Shown: positions 7,213 to 15,923, counted from the first letter of the stretch. The stretch: 28,716 nucleotides of DNA from an uncultured Fusobacterium sp. (GCF_905200055.1 NZ_CAJKIS010000031.1:1-28716); one strand, 5' to 3'. Numbers and translations are program-made. Notes: generated from the letters alone by a model not told the origin.

Positions 7213-8103
7213 ATGATATATAGATTACAATATTGGATAGTCATGATCTTTAGATTTATTCTTCTACTTTTTCCACAAAAATTGAGATTTAAATTTGCTG
7301 AATTTTTAGGTTGGTTAGGTTATGTTACTATAAAGAAGCGTCGTGAAACTACTCTTATGAATTTAAAACTAGCTTTTCCAGATAAAAGCGACAAAGAAAG
7401 AGAAGAAATTGCACTTAAATCATATAAGATTATGTTAAAAGCTTTTCTTTGCTCTCTTTGGTTTAAAGAATATTTTAAAAATAAAAATAATGTTAAGACT
7501 TTAAATAAAATAGCATTTGAAAAAGCTTATGCAAAGGGAAAAGGAGTTATTGTTGCTCTTATGCACATGGGAAATATGGAGGCAAGTGTTAAAGCTGTTG
7601 ATGGATACAACCTTGTTACTGTTGCTAAAAAACAAAGAAATCCATATATTGATGAGTTTATTACAGAAAGTAGAGAGCGTGATCTAAATTTAACGCTCTT
7701 AAAGAAAAGTAAAGGAACAAGTAAAGAACTTATCAAGAGACTAAATAATCAAAATATCATTGCTCTTTTTAGTGACCATAGAGATAAAGGAACTATTGTA
7801 GATTTTTTTGGTGAAAGTGCAAAGGCCCCTACTGGTGCTGTGTCTCTAGCTTTAAAATTTGATATTCCATTGCTTTTAGTTTATAATACTTTCAACGAGG
7901 ATAATAGTTGTACTGTCCATGTTTTAGATGAAATTGAACTTGTAAAAACTGATAGTTTTAAAGATGATGTTATTAATAACACACAAAATCTTATTCATAG
8001 AATGGAAGATGTTATTAGAGAGTATCCTGAACAATGGATGTGGTTCCATGATAGATGGAATTTATACAGTAAACACTCTAAACTTCGTAAAGAAAAAAAA
8101 TAA
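7213..8103 (+). CDS. LpxL/HtrB-family lipid A (Kdo2-lipid A) acyltransferase
   Basis: A 296-residue member of the bacterial lipid A acyltransferase family. The N-terminal hydrophobic segment (about residues 5-20) anchors it in the inner membrane. The catalytic HX4E box is HMGNME at residues 118-123, FSDHRDKG follows, and the C-terminal EYPEQWMWFHDRWN block is diagnostic. Such enzymes transfer a secondary acyl chain from acyl-ACP to lipid A, so the cell should make LPS. The start is ATG 7213 because AGGTGG (7199-7204) lies 8 nt upstream; a TTG at 7195 has no ribosome site. It is monocistronic, closed by a strong terminator. Which acyl position it modifies cannot be told. Confidence 0.85.
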   Translation: MIYRLQYWIVMIFRFILLLFPQKLRFKFAEFLGWLGYVTIKKRRETTLMNLKLAFPDKSDKEREEIALKSYKIMLKAFLCSLWFKEYFKNKNNVKTLNKIAFEKAYAKGKGVIVALMHMGNMEASVKAVDGYNLVTVAKKQRNPYIDEFITESRERDLNLTLLKKSKGTSKELIKRLNNQNIIALFSDHRDKGTIVDFFGESAKAPTGAVSLALKFDIPLLLVYNTFNEDNSCTVHVLDEIELVKTDSFKDDVINNTQNLIHRMEDVIREYPEQWMWFHDRWNLYSKHSKLRKEKK

Positions 8104-8108
8104 TCATA

Positions 8109-8152
8109 AGAGGGTAGAAATGATAGCTTGTATCAAATTTTACCCTCTTTTT
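8109..8152 (+). terminator. Terminator after the LpxL-like gene
   Basis: An 8-bp stem AGAGGGTA (8109-8116) pairs with TACCCTCT (8141-8148), with an inner TGATA/TATCA hairpin, followed by six T including the stem's last base. It also separates the convergent minus-strand gene. Confidence 0.85.
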
Positions 8153-8188
8153 AACTGTAATATTTTTATTAAAATATGTTAATCTTAT

Positions 8189-9112
8189 TTAATCAAAATA
8201 CTTTAAAAGATACATAAGATTTTTATAACTTTTCTTTTCTATTAAAATATTCTCTTCTTTTCTAACGATAAGCCTATCTATTCTCACTAAAATAAAAGCT
8301 AACGCCATTTTTAAAATTCCCATATTCAATAATTCTTTTTCTTGTATAGTTAATTTACGTATACTTTCATAAGCATTTAAAAATATTTTAATATGTTCTT
8401 TTTCTTGTATAGAATTTAATTTTTTTATTCTAATCCAAAAATTAATAATAATTCCAATATCAAAAATAAAAGGAGCAAATGTAGCATCATTAAAATCCAA
8501 TATTCCAACAATGTTATTATTATTTACAAAAACATTATCTGGAAAAATATCGTTGTGTACAATTCCTTTAGGAAGAGATAAAAAGTCTATATCTGTCAAT
8601 TTTTTATGCAACCTTAAAATTTTTTCTCTCTCCTCTTTTTCAATATCAACACAATCTAAATTTAATTTGCTTAAGTAATAATTATCATCTATTCTAGTTT
8701 TTCTATTAATCACTTTATTTTGAGAAAATTTATGAAATTTTCCTAATAAAATTCCAATTTGTGTAAGATAATCAGGGGTAATTTTTTCTATTTTTTTCCC
8801 TTCAATATAATAAAATAAACTCATCAATTTGTCTTTATACCTTATTAAAGTCTCACCATTAACAGTTTTAAATGGAACAGTACATGGAATTATTTTACTT
8901 AATTCTAATAAAAAATCTAATTCTTCTTTTTCTGATTCAAAACTCCTATTTCCTTCTAAAACTCTTAAAATAAGCTTACCTTTATCAGTATATAATAAAT
9001 AGTTAGTATTTAAAATTCCCTCTGGAATTCCTTCAAAAGAGTATACAATTAAATTATATTGTTTTGTTATATTTGTCATATCCTCAAAATTTAAATGTGT
9101 ATATACTGCCAT
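8189..9112 (-). CDS. thrB: Homoserine kinase type II-like (APH-superfamily) phosphotransferase
   Basis: A 307-residue protein-kinase-like small-molecule kinase. The N-terminus MAVYTHLNFEDM, the segment PEGILNTNYLL and the closing KLILRVLEG strongly recall the ThrB of Pseudomonas and rhizobia. That ThrB belongs to the aminoglycoside phosphotransferase superfamily, not the GHMP kinases. The catalytic loop is HNDIFPDN (catalytic Asp and Asn) and the metal-binding Asp is in ILDFND. Homoserine kinase makes O-phosphohomoserine for threonine synthesis. It stands alone with its own promoter, with no thrC or hom in view, so another small alcohol or choline-like substrate remains possible. The base composition is even more AT-rich than its neighbours. 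Confidence 0.72.
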   Translation of the reverse strand: MAVYTHLNFEDMTNITKQYNLIVYSFEGIPEGILNTNYLLYTDKGKLILRVLEGNRSFESEKEELDFLLELSKIIPCTVPFKTVNGETLIRYKDKLMSLFYYIEGKKIEKITPDYLTQIGILLGKFHKFSQNKVINRKTRIDDNYYLSKLNLDCVDIEKEEREKILRLHKKLTDIDFLSLPKGIVHNDIFPDNVFVNNNNIVGILDFNDATFAPFIFDIGIIINFWIRIKKLNSIQEKEHIKIFLNAYESIRKLTIQEKELLNMGILKMALAFILVRIDRLIVRKEENILIEKKSYKNLMYLLKYFD

Positions 9113-9151
9113 ATTTTCCTCTTTTTTTCTGAATTTTAATTTTTCTATTAA

Positions 9152-9179
9152 ATTCTAACATTTTTATAGAAGTTTTCAA
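9152..9179 (-). promoter_or_regulatory. Promoter of the thrB-like gene
   Basis: On the minus strand, TTGAAA (9174-9179), 16 nt, then TAGAAT (9152-9157) preceded by TGT. It is divergent from the promoter at 9207-9237. Confidence 0.6.
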
Positions 9180-9206
9180 AGTAAAAATTTAAAATGCAAA
9201 TAATTA

Positions 9207-9237
9207 TTGACAAAAAAGAGAAAATTTATGCTATAAT
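9207..9237 (+). promoter_or_regulatory. Promoter of the YjjG-like gene
   Basis: Perfect TTGACA (9207-9212) and perfect TATAAT (9232-9237) preceded by TGC. The spacer is 19 nt, longer than ideal, which the extended -10 may compensate. AGGAG follows at 9249-9253. Confidence 0.7.
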
Positions 9238-9260
9238 TTGAGAAAAACAGGAGATAAAAA

Positions 9261-9944
9261 ATGAAATTTGATTTAATATTATTTGATATTGACGGCACTT
9301 TACTTGATTTTAACTTAACAGAAAAAAATGCTTTAAAAGAAACTTTTGAAGAATATAATTTTAAATTTAATAATAATATCTATGAAAGATATCATAATAT
9401 CAATATTTTTTATTGGAAAGAGTTAGAAAAAGGAAAAATAGATAAAGATAAACTTGGATATGCTAGATTTGATCAACTTTTTAATGAATATAATTTAAAA
9501 GCTGATTCCAAAGAGTTTAATATAAAATATAGAAAAAGGCTAGGAGAAGGTGCATATCTTTTAGAGGGTGCAGAAGAAATATGTAGATATTTTTATGGAA
9601 AAGTAAAAATGGCAACTGCCTCAAATGGAGGAAAAGACATACAATTAAAAAGAATGAAAAAAGTTGGGTTAGATAAGTATATGGACTATATGTTCATCTC
9701 TGAAGAGGTAGGTTATAATAAGCCAGACAAAAAATATTTTGATTATATATTTAATAAAATAGGAGATATTTCTAAAGATAGAATTATTATTATTGGTGAC
9801 TCTTTAACAGCTGATATTTTAGGTGGAATCAACAGTGGAATAAAAACTTGTTGGATAAATTTAACTGGAGAAGAAAATATTGAAAATATTACTCCTGATT
9901 TTAAAATAACAAATATCTTACAATTAAAAGAAATTATTGGATAA
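9261..9944 (+). CDS. yjjG: HAD-family nucleotidase, YjjG-like
   Basis: A 227-residue haloacid dehalogenase-type phosphatase. Motif I DIDGT has nucleophile Asp9 and Asp11. Motif II is the Ser of ATASNG, motif III Lys is in EEVGYNKPDKKYFDYIF, and motif IV is GDSLTADILGGINSG. The stretch from ISEEVG to CWIN closely follows E. coli YjjG, a pyrimidine 5'-nucleotidase that also clears non-canonical nucleotides. The cap is helical and sits between motifs I and II (C1 type). It is monocistronic, between a consensus promoter and a strong terminator. The substrate is inferred from family resemblance only. Confidence 0.8.
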   Translation: MKFDLILFDIDGTLLDFNLTEKNALKETFEEYNFKFNNNIYERYHNINIFYWKELEKGKIDKDKLGYARFDQLFNEYNLKADSKEFNIKYRKRLGEGAYLLEGAEEICRYFYGKVKMATASNGGKDIQLKRMKKVGLDKYMDYMFISEEVGYNKPDKKYFDYIFNKIGDISKDRIIIIGDSLTADILGGINSGIKTCWINLTGEENIENITPDFKITNILQLKEIIG

Positions 9945-9954
9945 TTTTTTATTG

Positions 9955-10000
9955 GACTAAAGAAATAAGTAACTTTTTGCTTATCTCTTTAGTCTTTTTT
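9955..10000 (+). terminator. Terminator after the YjjG-like gene
   Basis: A 15-bp stem with one mismatch (9955-9969 pairs with 9980-9994), a 10-nt loop and a run of six T (9995-10000). Confidence 0.9.
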
Positions 10001-10022
10001 ATTCAATAAATTTTAATATAAC

Positions 10023-10049
10023 AAAAACAGCCCTATAAATAGAGCTGTT
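10023..10049 (-). terminator. Terminator after hbd
   Basis: On the minus strand AACAGCTCTA pairs with TAGGGCTGTT (10-bp stem with one G-U pair) around the tetraloop TTTA, followed by T residues. It ends the thl-crt-hbd unit and sits next to the convergent terminator at 9955-10000. Confidence 0.8.
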
Positions 10050-10064
10050 TTAATTACTGAATTA

Positions 10065-10904
10065 TTATTTTGCGTAGTTGAAGAATCCTTCTCCAGTTTT
10101 TCTACCAAGTTTTCCTCCTCTAACCATTTTTCTTAATAATGGATGAGGTCTGTATTTAGAATCTCCAAATTCATTGTAAAGAACTTCCATGATAGCTAGA
10201 CATACATCTAGTCCAATTAAGTCTCCAAGAGCTAGAGGTCCCATTGGGTGGTTAGCTCCAAGTTTCATTGCATTGTCGATTCCTTCAGCTGATGCAACAC
10301 CGTCAGCTAAAATTCCAACTGCTTCGTTGATCATAGGAATTAACACTCTGTTTACAACGAATCCTGCTGCTTCTTCTACTTGAACTGGTACTTTACCAAT
10401 TTCTTCAGAGATAGCTTTGATTTTGTCAACAACTTCTGCTGGAGTGTTAAGTCCTGCAATAACTTCTACAAGTTTCATAACAGGTACTGGGTTGAAGAAG
10501 TGCATTCCGATAACTGGTCTGTTAAGTCCTGCACCAATTTCAGTTATAGATAGAGAAGATGTATTAGTTGCAAATATTGCTTCTGGTTTGCAAATTCCAT
10601 CTAGTTCTTTGAAAGTTTGTTTTTTGATTTCCATGTTTTCTAAAGCTGCTTCAATTATTAAGTCGCAATCTCCACAAATATCTTTAGTTCCAGTAGTTAT
10701 TTTTGCTAATACAGCATCAACAGTAGCTTGATCCATTTTTCCCTTAGCTATCATTCTTTCGAATCCTTTAGCTATTTTAGCTTTTCCTCTTGCTGCAAAT
10801 TCAGCATTAATATCACAAAGTACTACTTCGTATCCTTCTGTTTGTGCAAATGTTTGTGCTATACCAGAACCCATAGTTCCTGCACCGATTACTCCTACTT
10901 TCAT
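10065..10904 (-). CDS. hbd: 3-hydroxybutyryl-CoA dehydrogenase
   Basis: A 279-residue short-form 3-hydroxyacyl-CoA dehydrogenase. The Rossmann motif GAGTMGSGIAQ opens the protein with VVLCD closing the NAD site. SSLSITEI and the catalytic His in GMHFFNPVPVMKLVEVI are present, and the C-terminal helical domain has EAAGFVVNRVLIPMINEA and GDLIGLDV. It reduces acetoacetyl-CoA to 3-hydroxybutyryl-CoA in butyrate fermentation. AGGAGG lies 7 nt before the ATG. Codon use is more GC-biased and regular than in neighbours, typical of a highly expressed catabolic gene. It is the last gene of the cassette, 80 nt after crt. Confidence 0.95.
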   Translation of the reverse strand: MKVGVIGAGTMGSGIAQTFAQTEGYEVVLCDINAEFAARGKAKIAKGFERMIAKGKMDQATVDAVLAKITTGTKDICGDCDLIIEAALENMEIKKQTFKELDGICKPEAIFATNTSSLSITEIGAGLNRPVIGMHFFNPVPVMKLVEVIAGLNTPAEVVDKIKAISEEIGKVPVQVEEAAGFVVNRVLIPMINEAVGILADGVASAEGIDNAMKLGANHPMGPLALGDLIGLDVCLAIMEVLYNEFGDSKYRPHPLLRKMVRGGKLGRKTGEGFFNYAK

Positions 10905-10945
10905 TTTACATCCTCCTAAAATTTCATTTGATCTTATATAAATCC

Positions 10946-10963
10946 GAGGGTAAGATTATCCTC
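10946..10963 (-). other. Weak intercistronic hairpin between crt and hbd
   Basis: GAGG and CCTC arms with inner TAA/TTA and one mismatch on the minus strand. There is no T-run, so it is not a terminator. It may be a processing or stability element, but could be chance. Confidence 0.25.
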
Positions 10964-10984
10964 TAAAAAAATTAGATTCTTAAA

Positions 10985-11761
10985 TTATTTGTTTTGGAAT
11001 CCTTCAACTTTTCTTTTTTCTAAGAATGCTTTCATTCCTTCTTTTTGGTCTTCTGTTTCAAAACAGCTTCCAAATAGTTTTTCTTCTATAACGATAGCTT
11101 CATCCATAACAGCATCTAATCCTTCGTTGATAGCTTTTTTACAAGCACGAACTGCTATTGGAGCATTTTTAGCTATTTTTCCAGCTAATTTTTTAGCTGC
11201 TGGCATTAATTCTTCTAAAGGATAAACTGCATTTACTAATCCTATTCTATAAGCTTCTTCAGCTTTAACATTAGTTGCTGCATATATCATTTCTTTAGCT
11301 TTTCCAACACCTATAATACGAGCAAGTCTTTGAGTTCCTCCAAATCCTGGAGTAATTCCTAATCCTACTTCTGGTTGTCCGAATACTGCGTTTTCAGAAC
11401 AAATTCTGATATCGCAACTCATAGAGATTTCACATCCTCCACCTAAAGCAAATCCATTGATTGCTGCTATTACAGGGATAGGGAAAGTTTCAAGTTTTCT
11501 AAATACATCGTTTCCGATTTTTCCGAAAGCTTCTCCTTCTGCTTTAGTTAAAGTGCTCATTTCTCCGATGTCAGCACCGGCAACAAATGATTTTTCTCCA
11601 GCTCCAGTAAGGATAAGAGCTCTTGTAGTTTCTAAGTTAATTCCATCTAAACAAGCATCTAGTTCTTTTAAAACATCGCTGTTTAAAGCATTTAATGCTT
11701 TTGGACGATTGATAGTTATTACACCAACAAAACCGTCTTGTTCATATGTTATGAAATTCAT
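10985..11761 (-). CDS. crt: Crotonase / short-chain enoyl-CoA hydratase
   Basis: A 258-residue enoyl-CoA hydratase. The oxyanion-hole segments AGADIGEM and GFALGGGCEISMSCD are present. The two catalytic Glu are in GGGCE and in FGQPEVGLGITPGFGGTQRLAR. It interconverts 3-hydroxybutyryl-CoA and crotonyl-CoA, between hbd and the (absent) butyryl-CoA dehydrogenase. AGGAGG lies 8 nt before the ATG. It sits between thl and hbd in one minus-strand unit and shares their regular codon use. Confidence 0.95.
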   Translation of the reverse strand: MNFITYEQDGFVGVITINRPKALNALNSDVLKELDACLDGINLETTRALILTGAGEKSFVAGADIGEMSTLTKAEGEAFGKIGNDVFRKLETFPIPVIAAINGFALGGGCEISMSCDIRICSENAVFGQPEVGLGITPGFGGTQRLARIIGVGKAKEMIYAATNVKAEEAYRIGLVNAVYPLEELMPAAKKLAGKIAKNAPIAVRACKKAINEGLDAVMDEAIVIEEKLFGSCFETEDQKEGMKAFLEKRKVEGFQNK

Positions 11762-11781
11762 TACAATTACCTCCTAATAAT

Positions 11782-11799
11782 TCAGTATTATCAGTATTA
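11782..11799. repeat. Two perfect tandem copies of TCAGTATTA
   Basis: A 9-bp unit is repeated twice without a gap, between the crt ribosome site and the GC-rich hairpin. It is short and may be chance. Confidence 0.4.
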
Positions 11800-11801
11800 A
11801 G

Positions 11802-11822
11802 GGTGGGGAGTTATTCCCCACC
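11802..11822 (-). other. GC-rich intercistronic hairpin between thl and crt
   Basis: A perfect 8-bp stem GGTGGGGA/TCCCCACC with a 5-nt loop, strikingly GC-rich for this DNA. There is no T-run on either side, so it is not a canonical terminator. It probably caps or protects the upstream thl message or directs processing, giving unequal thl and crt levels. Confidence 0.6.
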
Positions 11823-11858
11823 AAAAGTTATATTCTATCTTACATTAAAGGAATAAAA

Positions 11859-13040
11859 TTAGTCTCTCTTAACGATAGTAGAACATCCCATTCCACCACC
11901 GATGCAAAGTGTAGCAAGACCTGTTTTAGCATCTCTCTTAGCCATTTCATGAAGAAGAGTTACTAGGATACGACATCCTGAAGCTCCAACTGGGTGTCCA
12001 AGAGCTATTGCTCCTCCGTTTACATTAAGTTTAGAAGTATCAAATCCTAAATCTCTTCCTACTGCAAGTGATTGAGCTGCGAAAGCTTCGTTTGCTTCGA
12101 TAAGATCAAAGTCTTTGATTTCCATTCCTGTTTTAGCTAATACTTTTCTTGTAGAAGCAACTGGTCCAATTCCCATGATTGATGGATCTACTCCACCTAA
12201 TGCTCCTGCAACCCAAGTAGCCATTGGAGTTACACCAAGTTCTTTAGCTTTTTCTTCACTCATAACAACTATTGCTGCTGCACCATCGTTGATACTTGAA
12301 GCGTTAGCTGCTGTAACCATTCCATCTTTTTTGAATGCTGGTCTTAATTTAGCAATTCCTTCAGCAGTAGTTCCTGCTCTAGGTCCTTCGTCTTTAGATA
12401 CAACGATATCCCCTTTTTTACCTTTTATAACAACTGGAACAATTTCATCATCGAATTTTCCTTCTTCTTGAGCTTTAACAGCTTTTTGTTGACTTGCTGC
12501 TGCAAATTCGTCTAATTGTTCTCTAGTTAATCCCCATTGATCACAAATATTTTCTGCTGTAATTCCCATATGATAGTTATTGAATGCATCCCATAGAGCA
12601 TCATTTACCATTGAGTCTACTAATTCAGCATTTCCTAAACGGTATCCATAACGTCCTTTTCTTAATAGATATGGTGCTGCTGACATGTTTTCAGTTCCTC
12701 CAGCTACTACGATATCAGCTTCTCCAGCTTGAATCATATTTGCTGCCATATTAACTGCATTTAGTCCTGATCCACAAACTACGTTGATTGTTACTGCAGG
12801 AGTTTCAATAGGTAATCCTGCTTTTAAAGATGCTTGACGAGCCACGTTTTGTCCTAAACCTGCTTGAATTACACATCCCATAAGTACATGATCAACTTGA
12901 TCTGCTGCTACTCCAGCTCTGTTTAAAGCTTCTTTTATAACTGTTGCTCCTAAATCTGCTGCTCCAACTCCGCTTAGAGCTCCTCCCATAGATCCAATTG
13001 CTGTACGACATGCCCCTGCTAAAACTATTTTTTTTGCCAT
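11859..13040 (-). CDS. thlA: Acetyl-CoA acetyltransferase (thiolase)
   Basis: A 393-residue degradative/biosynthetic thiolase. The active-site Cys89 is in VCGSGLN, His349 in GGAIALGHPVGASG and Cys379 in CIGGGMG. Two acetyl-CoA condense to acetoacetyl-CoA, the entry into the butyrate pathway. The start is the ATG at 13040 with GGAGG 9 nt upstream. An in-frame ATG at 13091 would add 17 basic residues unlike any thiolase and has no ribosome site. It is the first gene of thl-crt-hbd and has its own promoter. Confidence 0.95.
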   Translation of the reverse strand: MAKKIVLAGACRTAIGSMGGALSGVGAADLGATVIKEALNRAGVAADQVDHVLMGCVIQAGLGQNVARQASLKAGLPIETPAVTINVVCGSGLNAVNMAANMIQAGEADIVVAGGTENMSAAPYLLRKGRYGYRLGNAELVDSMVNDALWDAFNNYHMGITAENICDQWGLTREQLDEFAAASQQKAVKAQEEGKFDDEIVPVVIKGKKGDIVVSKDEGPRAGTTAEGIAKLRPAFKKDGMVTAANASSINDGAAAIVVMSEEKAKELGVTPMATWVAGALGGVDPSIMGIGPVASTRKVLAKTGMEIKDFDLIEANEAFAAQSLAVGRDLGFDTSKLNVNGGAIALGHPVGASGCRILVTLLHEMAKRDAKTGLATLCIGGGMGCSTIVKRD

Positions 13041-13407
13041 AATCTTATTCCTCCGTTCCTTAATCTTTATTCTTAAAAACCGAAATTCCAAAGATTTGAA
13101 ATTTATTGTAGTTTTGTCTATAAATTAATATTATCACAATGTTTTTTCAATTGCAATAGAAGAAGTTAAAATTTTATTTTATGAATCATTTTTTATGAAT
13201 TATGAACATTTTTTCAACAACTTACCTTTTATTCACAACTGATTTTCTTTATTCTTCTTTATTCTAAAGGAAAAATTATTGTATTCTCTCTTTAAAAAAC
13301 ATCTTTTTACTATCTTTAAATTTTAAAAATTCATTTTCTATTAAAAAAAGCGAATTAAAAATTTATTTGACTAGAAAATGTGGTTACTTTTTTACCATTT
13401 AACCTTT
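13041..13407. other. 367-base intergenic region upstream of thl
   Basis: It holds the thl leader (about 80 nt) and promoter. The remainder, about 13160-13407, is AT-rich with no ORF and no hairpin I trust. Confidence 0.6.
13128..13156 (-). promoter_or_regulatory. Promoter of thl-crt-hbd
   Basis: On the minus strand, TTGCAA (13151-13156), 17 nt, then TAATAT (13128-13133) preceded by TGA. The leader would be about 80 nt. Confidence 0.55.
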
Positions 13408-14907
13408 TTACTCTATATCAGTCTTATAAAGGATATGATTACCATTTGGGTTAAAAATAAATCCAGTTACTTTTTTATTCATTCCTATTATATAAGTTTT
13501 GTAATCTAAAGGCAACAACGGAACCTCATCTCCTATTATTCTATTTACCTCTACATAATTTTTCTCTCTTAATTCTGAATCAGAAGTTTTTCTAGCCTCA
13601 TCTAATAATCTATCTACCTCTTTATTATTATAAAAGCTTCTATTTCCAACAGCTCCTGCTGAAGTTGAGTGTAAAAGTGGATAGAATCCATAATCAGCAT
13701 CTCCAGTACTTACATACCATAATCCTATCAACATATCATGTTGTCCATTAGCTGAAAATTGTAGAAATGATGATAATTCTAACACTTGAATAGATATATT
13801 TATTCCAATATCTTTTAAATTTGATTGAATAATTTGAGCCATTTGCATTCTAGTAGGTTCTTCATATATCCATAATTGATAATTTAATTCTCCAGTTACT
13901 CCTGCCTCTTTTAAAAGCTCCTTTGCTTTCTCTGGATTATAATCTTTTATCTTTGCATCTTTATCATATCCAAAAACACTTGGGGCTAAAAGTGATGGGG
14001 CAATCTCTGTCATTCCTTCAAATACAGCTGTTGCTATATCATTTTTATTTATTCCAAGTTCAATAGCTTGTCTTATTCTTTTATCAGTAATCTTTTGAGT
14101 ATTAATTGAAACAAAATCTGTTCCTAAAGATGATTTACTAATAAATTTTAGATTTTCATCTTTTAATAATCCTTTTACATCTGTTGATGATATATCATAA
14201 GCAATATCAATCTCTCCAGTTTCTAAAGCTATAAGTCTATTTGAGTTTTCTGGAATAGTAATAAATGATAAATTTTTAATCTTAGCCTTCCCTTGAAAAT
14301 ACTTGTCAAAAGCTTCTAACTCAACTTTTTCTCCTATTCCCCATTTTTTTATCTTATAAGCTCCCGTTCCTACTAAATTAACTCCCTCTTCATTTGGAGT
14401 TACCTCTTTTACAATAGCTATTGATGAGTGAGCAAAATTATGAAGAATAATTGTAGGAGCATTTTTTTGGACAATTTTAACTTTATATTCATCTAAAGCT
14501 TTTACATCTTCTATCGCCTCTACTAAAACTTTACTTATAGGAATATTCATATTTCTTTTTAAACTATTCTCTACATCTTTTGCTTTTAATTCACTTCCAT
14601 CATGGAAATATATATCTTTTCTTAAATTTAAAATAATTGAGTTGTCCTCTTGAATTTCATAACTTTCTACTAACTCTGAAATAAGTTCTCCATCCTCAGT
14701 AAGAGCAAACAGATTATTATAAATCTGCTTAGTTACTGCTAAAGTAGAACTGTCTGTATGTCTATGTGGGTCAAAAGAACGTGGCTTATAACCAAAAGCA
14801 ACCTTTAAATCTTTTTCAATTTTAAGTGTTTCAATATTTTTCTCCTCTGTTTTTTCCATACAAGCTGGAAAAAATAACGAAATAAATAAAATAAAAATAT
14901 ATTTCAC
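13408..14907 (-). CDS. Family 5 extracellular solute-binding lipoprotein (peptide/nickel type)
   Basis: A 499-residue binding protein. A GTG start with AGGAGG 4 nt upstream gives a signal ending in lipobox FPAC (Cys16), so it is membrane-anchored at the cell surface side of the inner membrane. Family 5 landmarks: SFDPHRHTD, IYNNLFALTEDGELISELVESYEI, FHDGSELKAKDVENSLKR, and the C-terminal half with DADYGFYPLLHSTSAGAVGNRSFYNN and a terminal PLLPLDYKTYIIG. Such proteins deliver oligopeptides, nickel or similar ligands to ABC importers. No permease or ATPase is adjacent, so it must use a transporter coded elsewhere. The ligand is unknown. Confidence 0.87.
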   Translation of the reverse strand: MKYIFILFISLFFPACMEKTEEKNIETLKIEKDLKVAFGYKPRSFDPHRHTDSSTLAVTKQIYNNLFALTEDGELISELVESYEIQEDNSIILNLRKDIYFHDGSELKAKDVENSLKRNMNIPISKVLVEAIEDVKALDEYKVKIVQKNAPTIILHNFAHSSIAIVKEVTPNEEGVNLVGTGAYKIKKWGIGEKVELEAFDKYFQGKAKIKNLSFITIPENSNRLIALETGEIDIAYDISSTDVKGLLKDENLKFISKSSLGTDFVSINTQKITDKRIRQAIELGINKNDIATAVFEGMTEIAPSLLAPSVFGYDKDAKIKDYNPEKAKELLKEAGVTGELNYQLWIYEEPTRMQMAQIIQSNLKDIGINISIQVLELSSFLQFSANGQHDMLIGLWYVSTGDADYGFYPLLHSTSAGAVGNRSFYNNKEVDRLLDEARKTSDSELREKNYVEVNRIIGDEVPLLPLDYKTYIIGMNKKVTGFIFNPNGNHILYKTDIE

Positions 14908-14941
14908 AATTCCTCCTAAATTTATATTTGATATTTTTATT

Positions 14942-14989
14942 AAAAAAAGGATTGTATAAAATAATGTTAAAATATCATTTTATACATCC
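14942..14989 (-). terminator. Terminator after the GntR-type regulator
   Basis: On the minus strand GGAT plus GTATAAAAT pair with ATTTTATAC and ATCC (one bulged A), followed by seven T. It separates the regulator from the binding protein. Confidence 0.75.
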
Positions 14990-15001
14990 CTTTAGTTAAA
15001 A

Positions 15002-15679
15002 CTATTTAAAATAATATGGATGTTCCGCAGCTATATCATCAAATTTCTCTATTAGTCGATTTAAATGTGCTTTAAGAGTTGATATAACCTCATCTTTTTT
15101 CTTTTCTTTAATAATATTAAAAAATTCCTTATGTCCTTGAAAAACAAAGTCATCTCTAATTTTATCTACACAAAACATTACACCCATTCTTTGATAATCC
15201 AGAAAGCCATCTGTCATAAAAGTAAATAGATTTTTATGTCCTACTCCCTCAAAAATTAATTGATGAAATTCTAAGTCCACATTACGAAATTCTATATAAT
15301 CTCTTGAAGTCTTCATAATATATCTTTGTTTCTCTAAATTTTTTTCAAGCTTTTCTAAATATTCATCTGGAAAAAAATCACAAGCTTTCAAAAGTATTTT
15401 TTCTTCTATAGCCATTCTCATTAATGTTCCATCTTTAAATTTTTCTTTATCTATTTTTGATACATAGGTTCCATTTTGAATATTTTCTACTAATCCTTCA
15501 TGTTTTAACAAAATAAGAGCTTCTCTAACTGGAGTTCTACTCATCCCTAAAGTAGCCAATAATTCAAGTTCCTTTATCTCTTCTCCAGGTTTCATATCAA
15601 GTCTTAATATATTTTCCTTTAATATTCTATATGCAAAACTAAAACTTGTTTTTCCCATAATATGATTATAAATTTTCAT
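15002..15679 (-). CDS. GntR-family (FadR/FCD-type) transcriptional regulator
   Basis: A 225-residue regulator. The N-terminal winged helix-turn-helix contains the GntR signature (LELLATLGMSRTPVREALILLKHEGLV, about residues 40-65) with the wing GTYVSKI. The C-terminal helical FCD domain has a metal/ligand-binding pattern (DLEFHQLIFEG and later HLNRLIEKF). FCD regulators typically sense organic acids or sugar acids. It has its own terminator upstream of the binding-protein gene, so a link to that transporter component is possible but not shown. Confidence 0.88.
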   Translation of the reverse strand: MKIYNHIMGKTSFSFAYRILKENILRLDMKPGEEIKELELLATLGMSRTPVREALILLKHEGLVENIQNGTYVSKIDKEKFKDGTLMRMAIEEKILLKACDFFPDEYLEKLEKNLEKQRYIMKTSRDYIEFRNVDLEFHQLIFEGVGHKNLFTFMTDGFLDYQRMGVMFCVDKIRDDFVFQGHKEFFNIIKEKKKDEVISTLKAHLNRLIEKFDDIAAEHPYYFK

Positions 15680-15860
15680 ACTTATTTTACCTCTCTTTAA
15701 TAAATATAACTTTTATCCATTATAACATATCTCTTTAAAACAGACAATTATTTTAAAAATTTTCTATTTTTTCAAGAGGAAATAAGAAAAATTTTTCAGA
15801 ATTATATTAATAATTATTATAATCTTTTACTTAATAGTAATAACCTTTTTATTTCATTGA

Positions 15861-15893
15861 AAAAAGGCTACAGATAACTAAATCTATAGCCTT
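15861..15893 (-). terminator. Terminator after the PTS IICB gene
   Basis: A 12-bp stem (15864-15875 pairs with 15882-15893, one mismatch) with a 6-nt loop. On the minus strand it runs into a T-tract. Confidence 0.85.
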
Positions 15894-15923
15894 CTTTTTA
15901 TATTATTGCTTTATTTATTTTAA

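Noticed and set aside
7964..8182. 72-codon frame overlapping the end of the LpxL-like gene
   Set aside because: It runs through the terminator hairpin and has no ribosome site or motif.
13041..13091. ATG at 13091 as thiolase start
   Set aside because: It adds 17 residues not seen in thiolases; GGAGG is correctly placed for ATG 13040.
13160..13407. Terminator for the binding-protein gene downstream of 13408
   Set aside because: The only pairing seen (GGT/ACC arms near 13380-13400) is broken by bulges and lacks a T-run.
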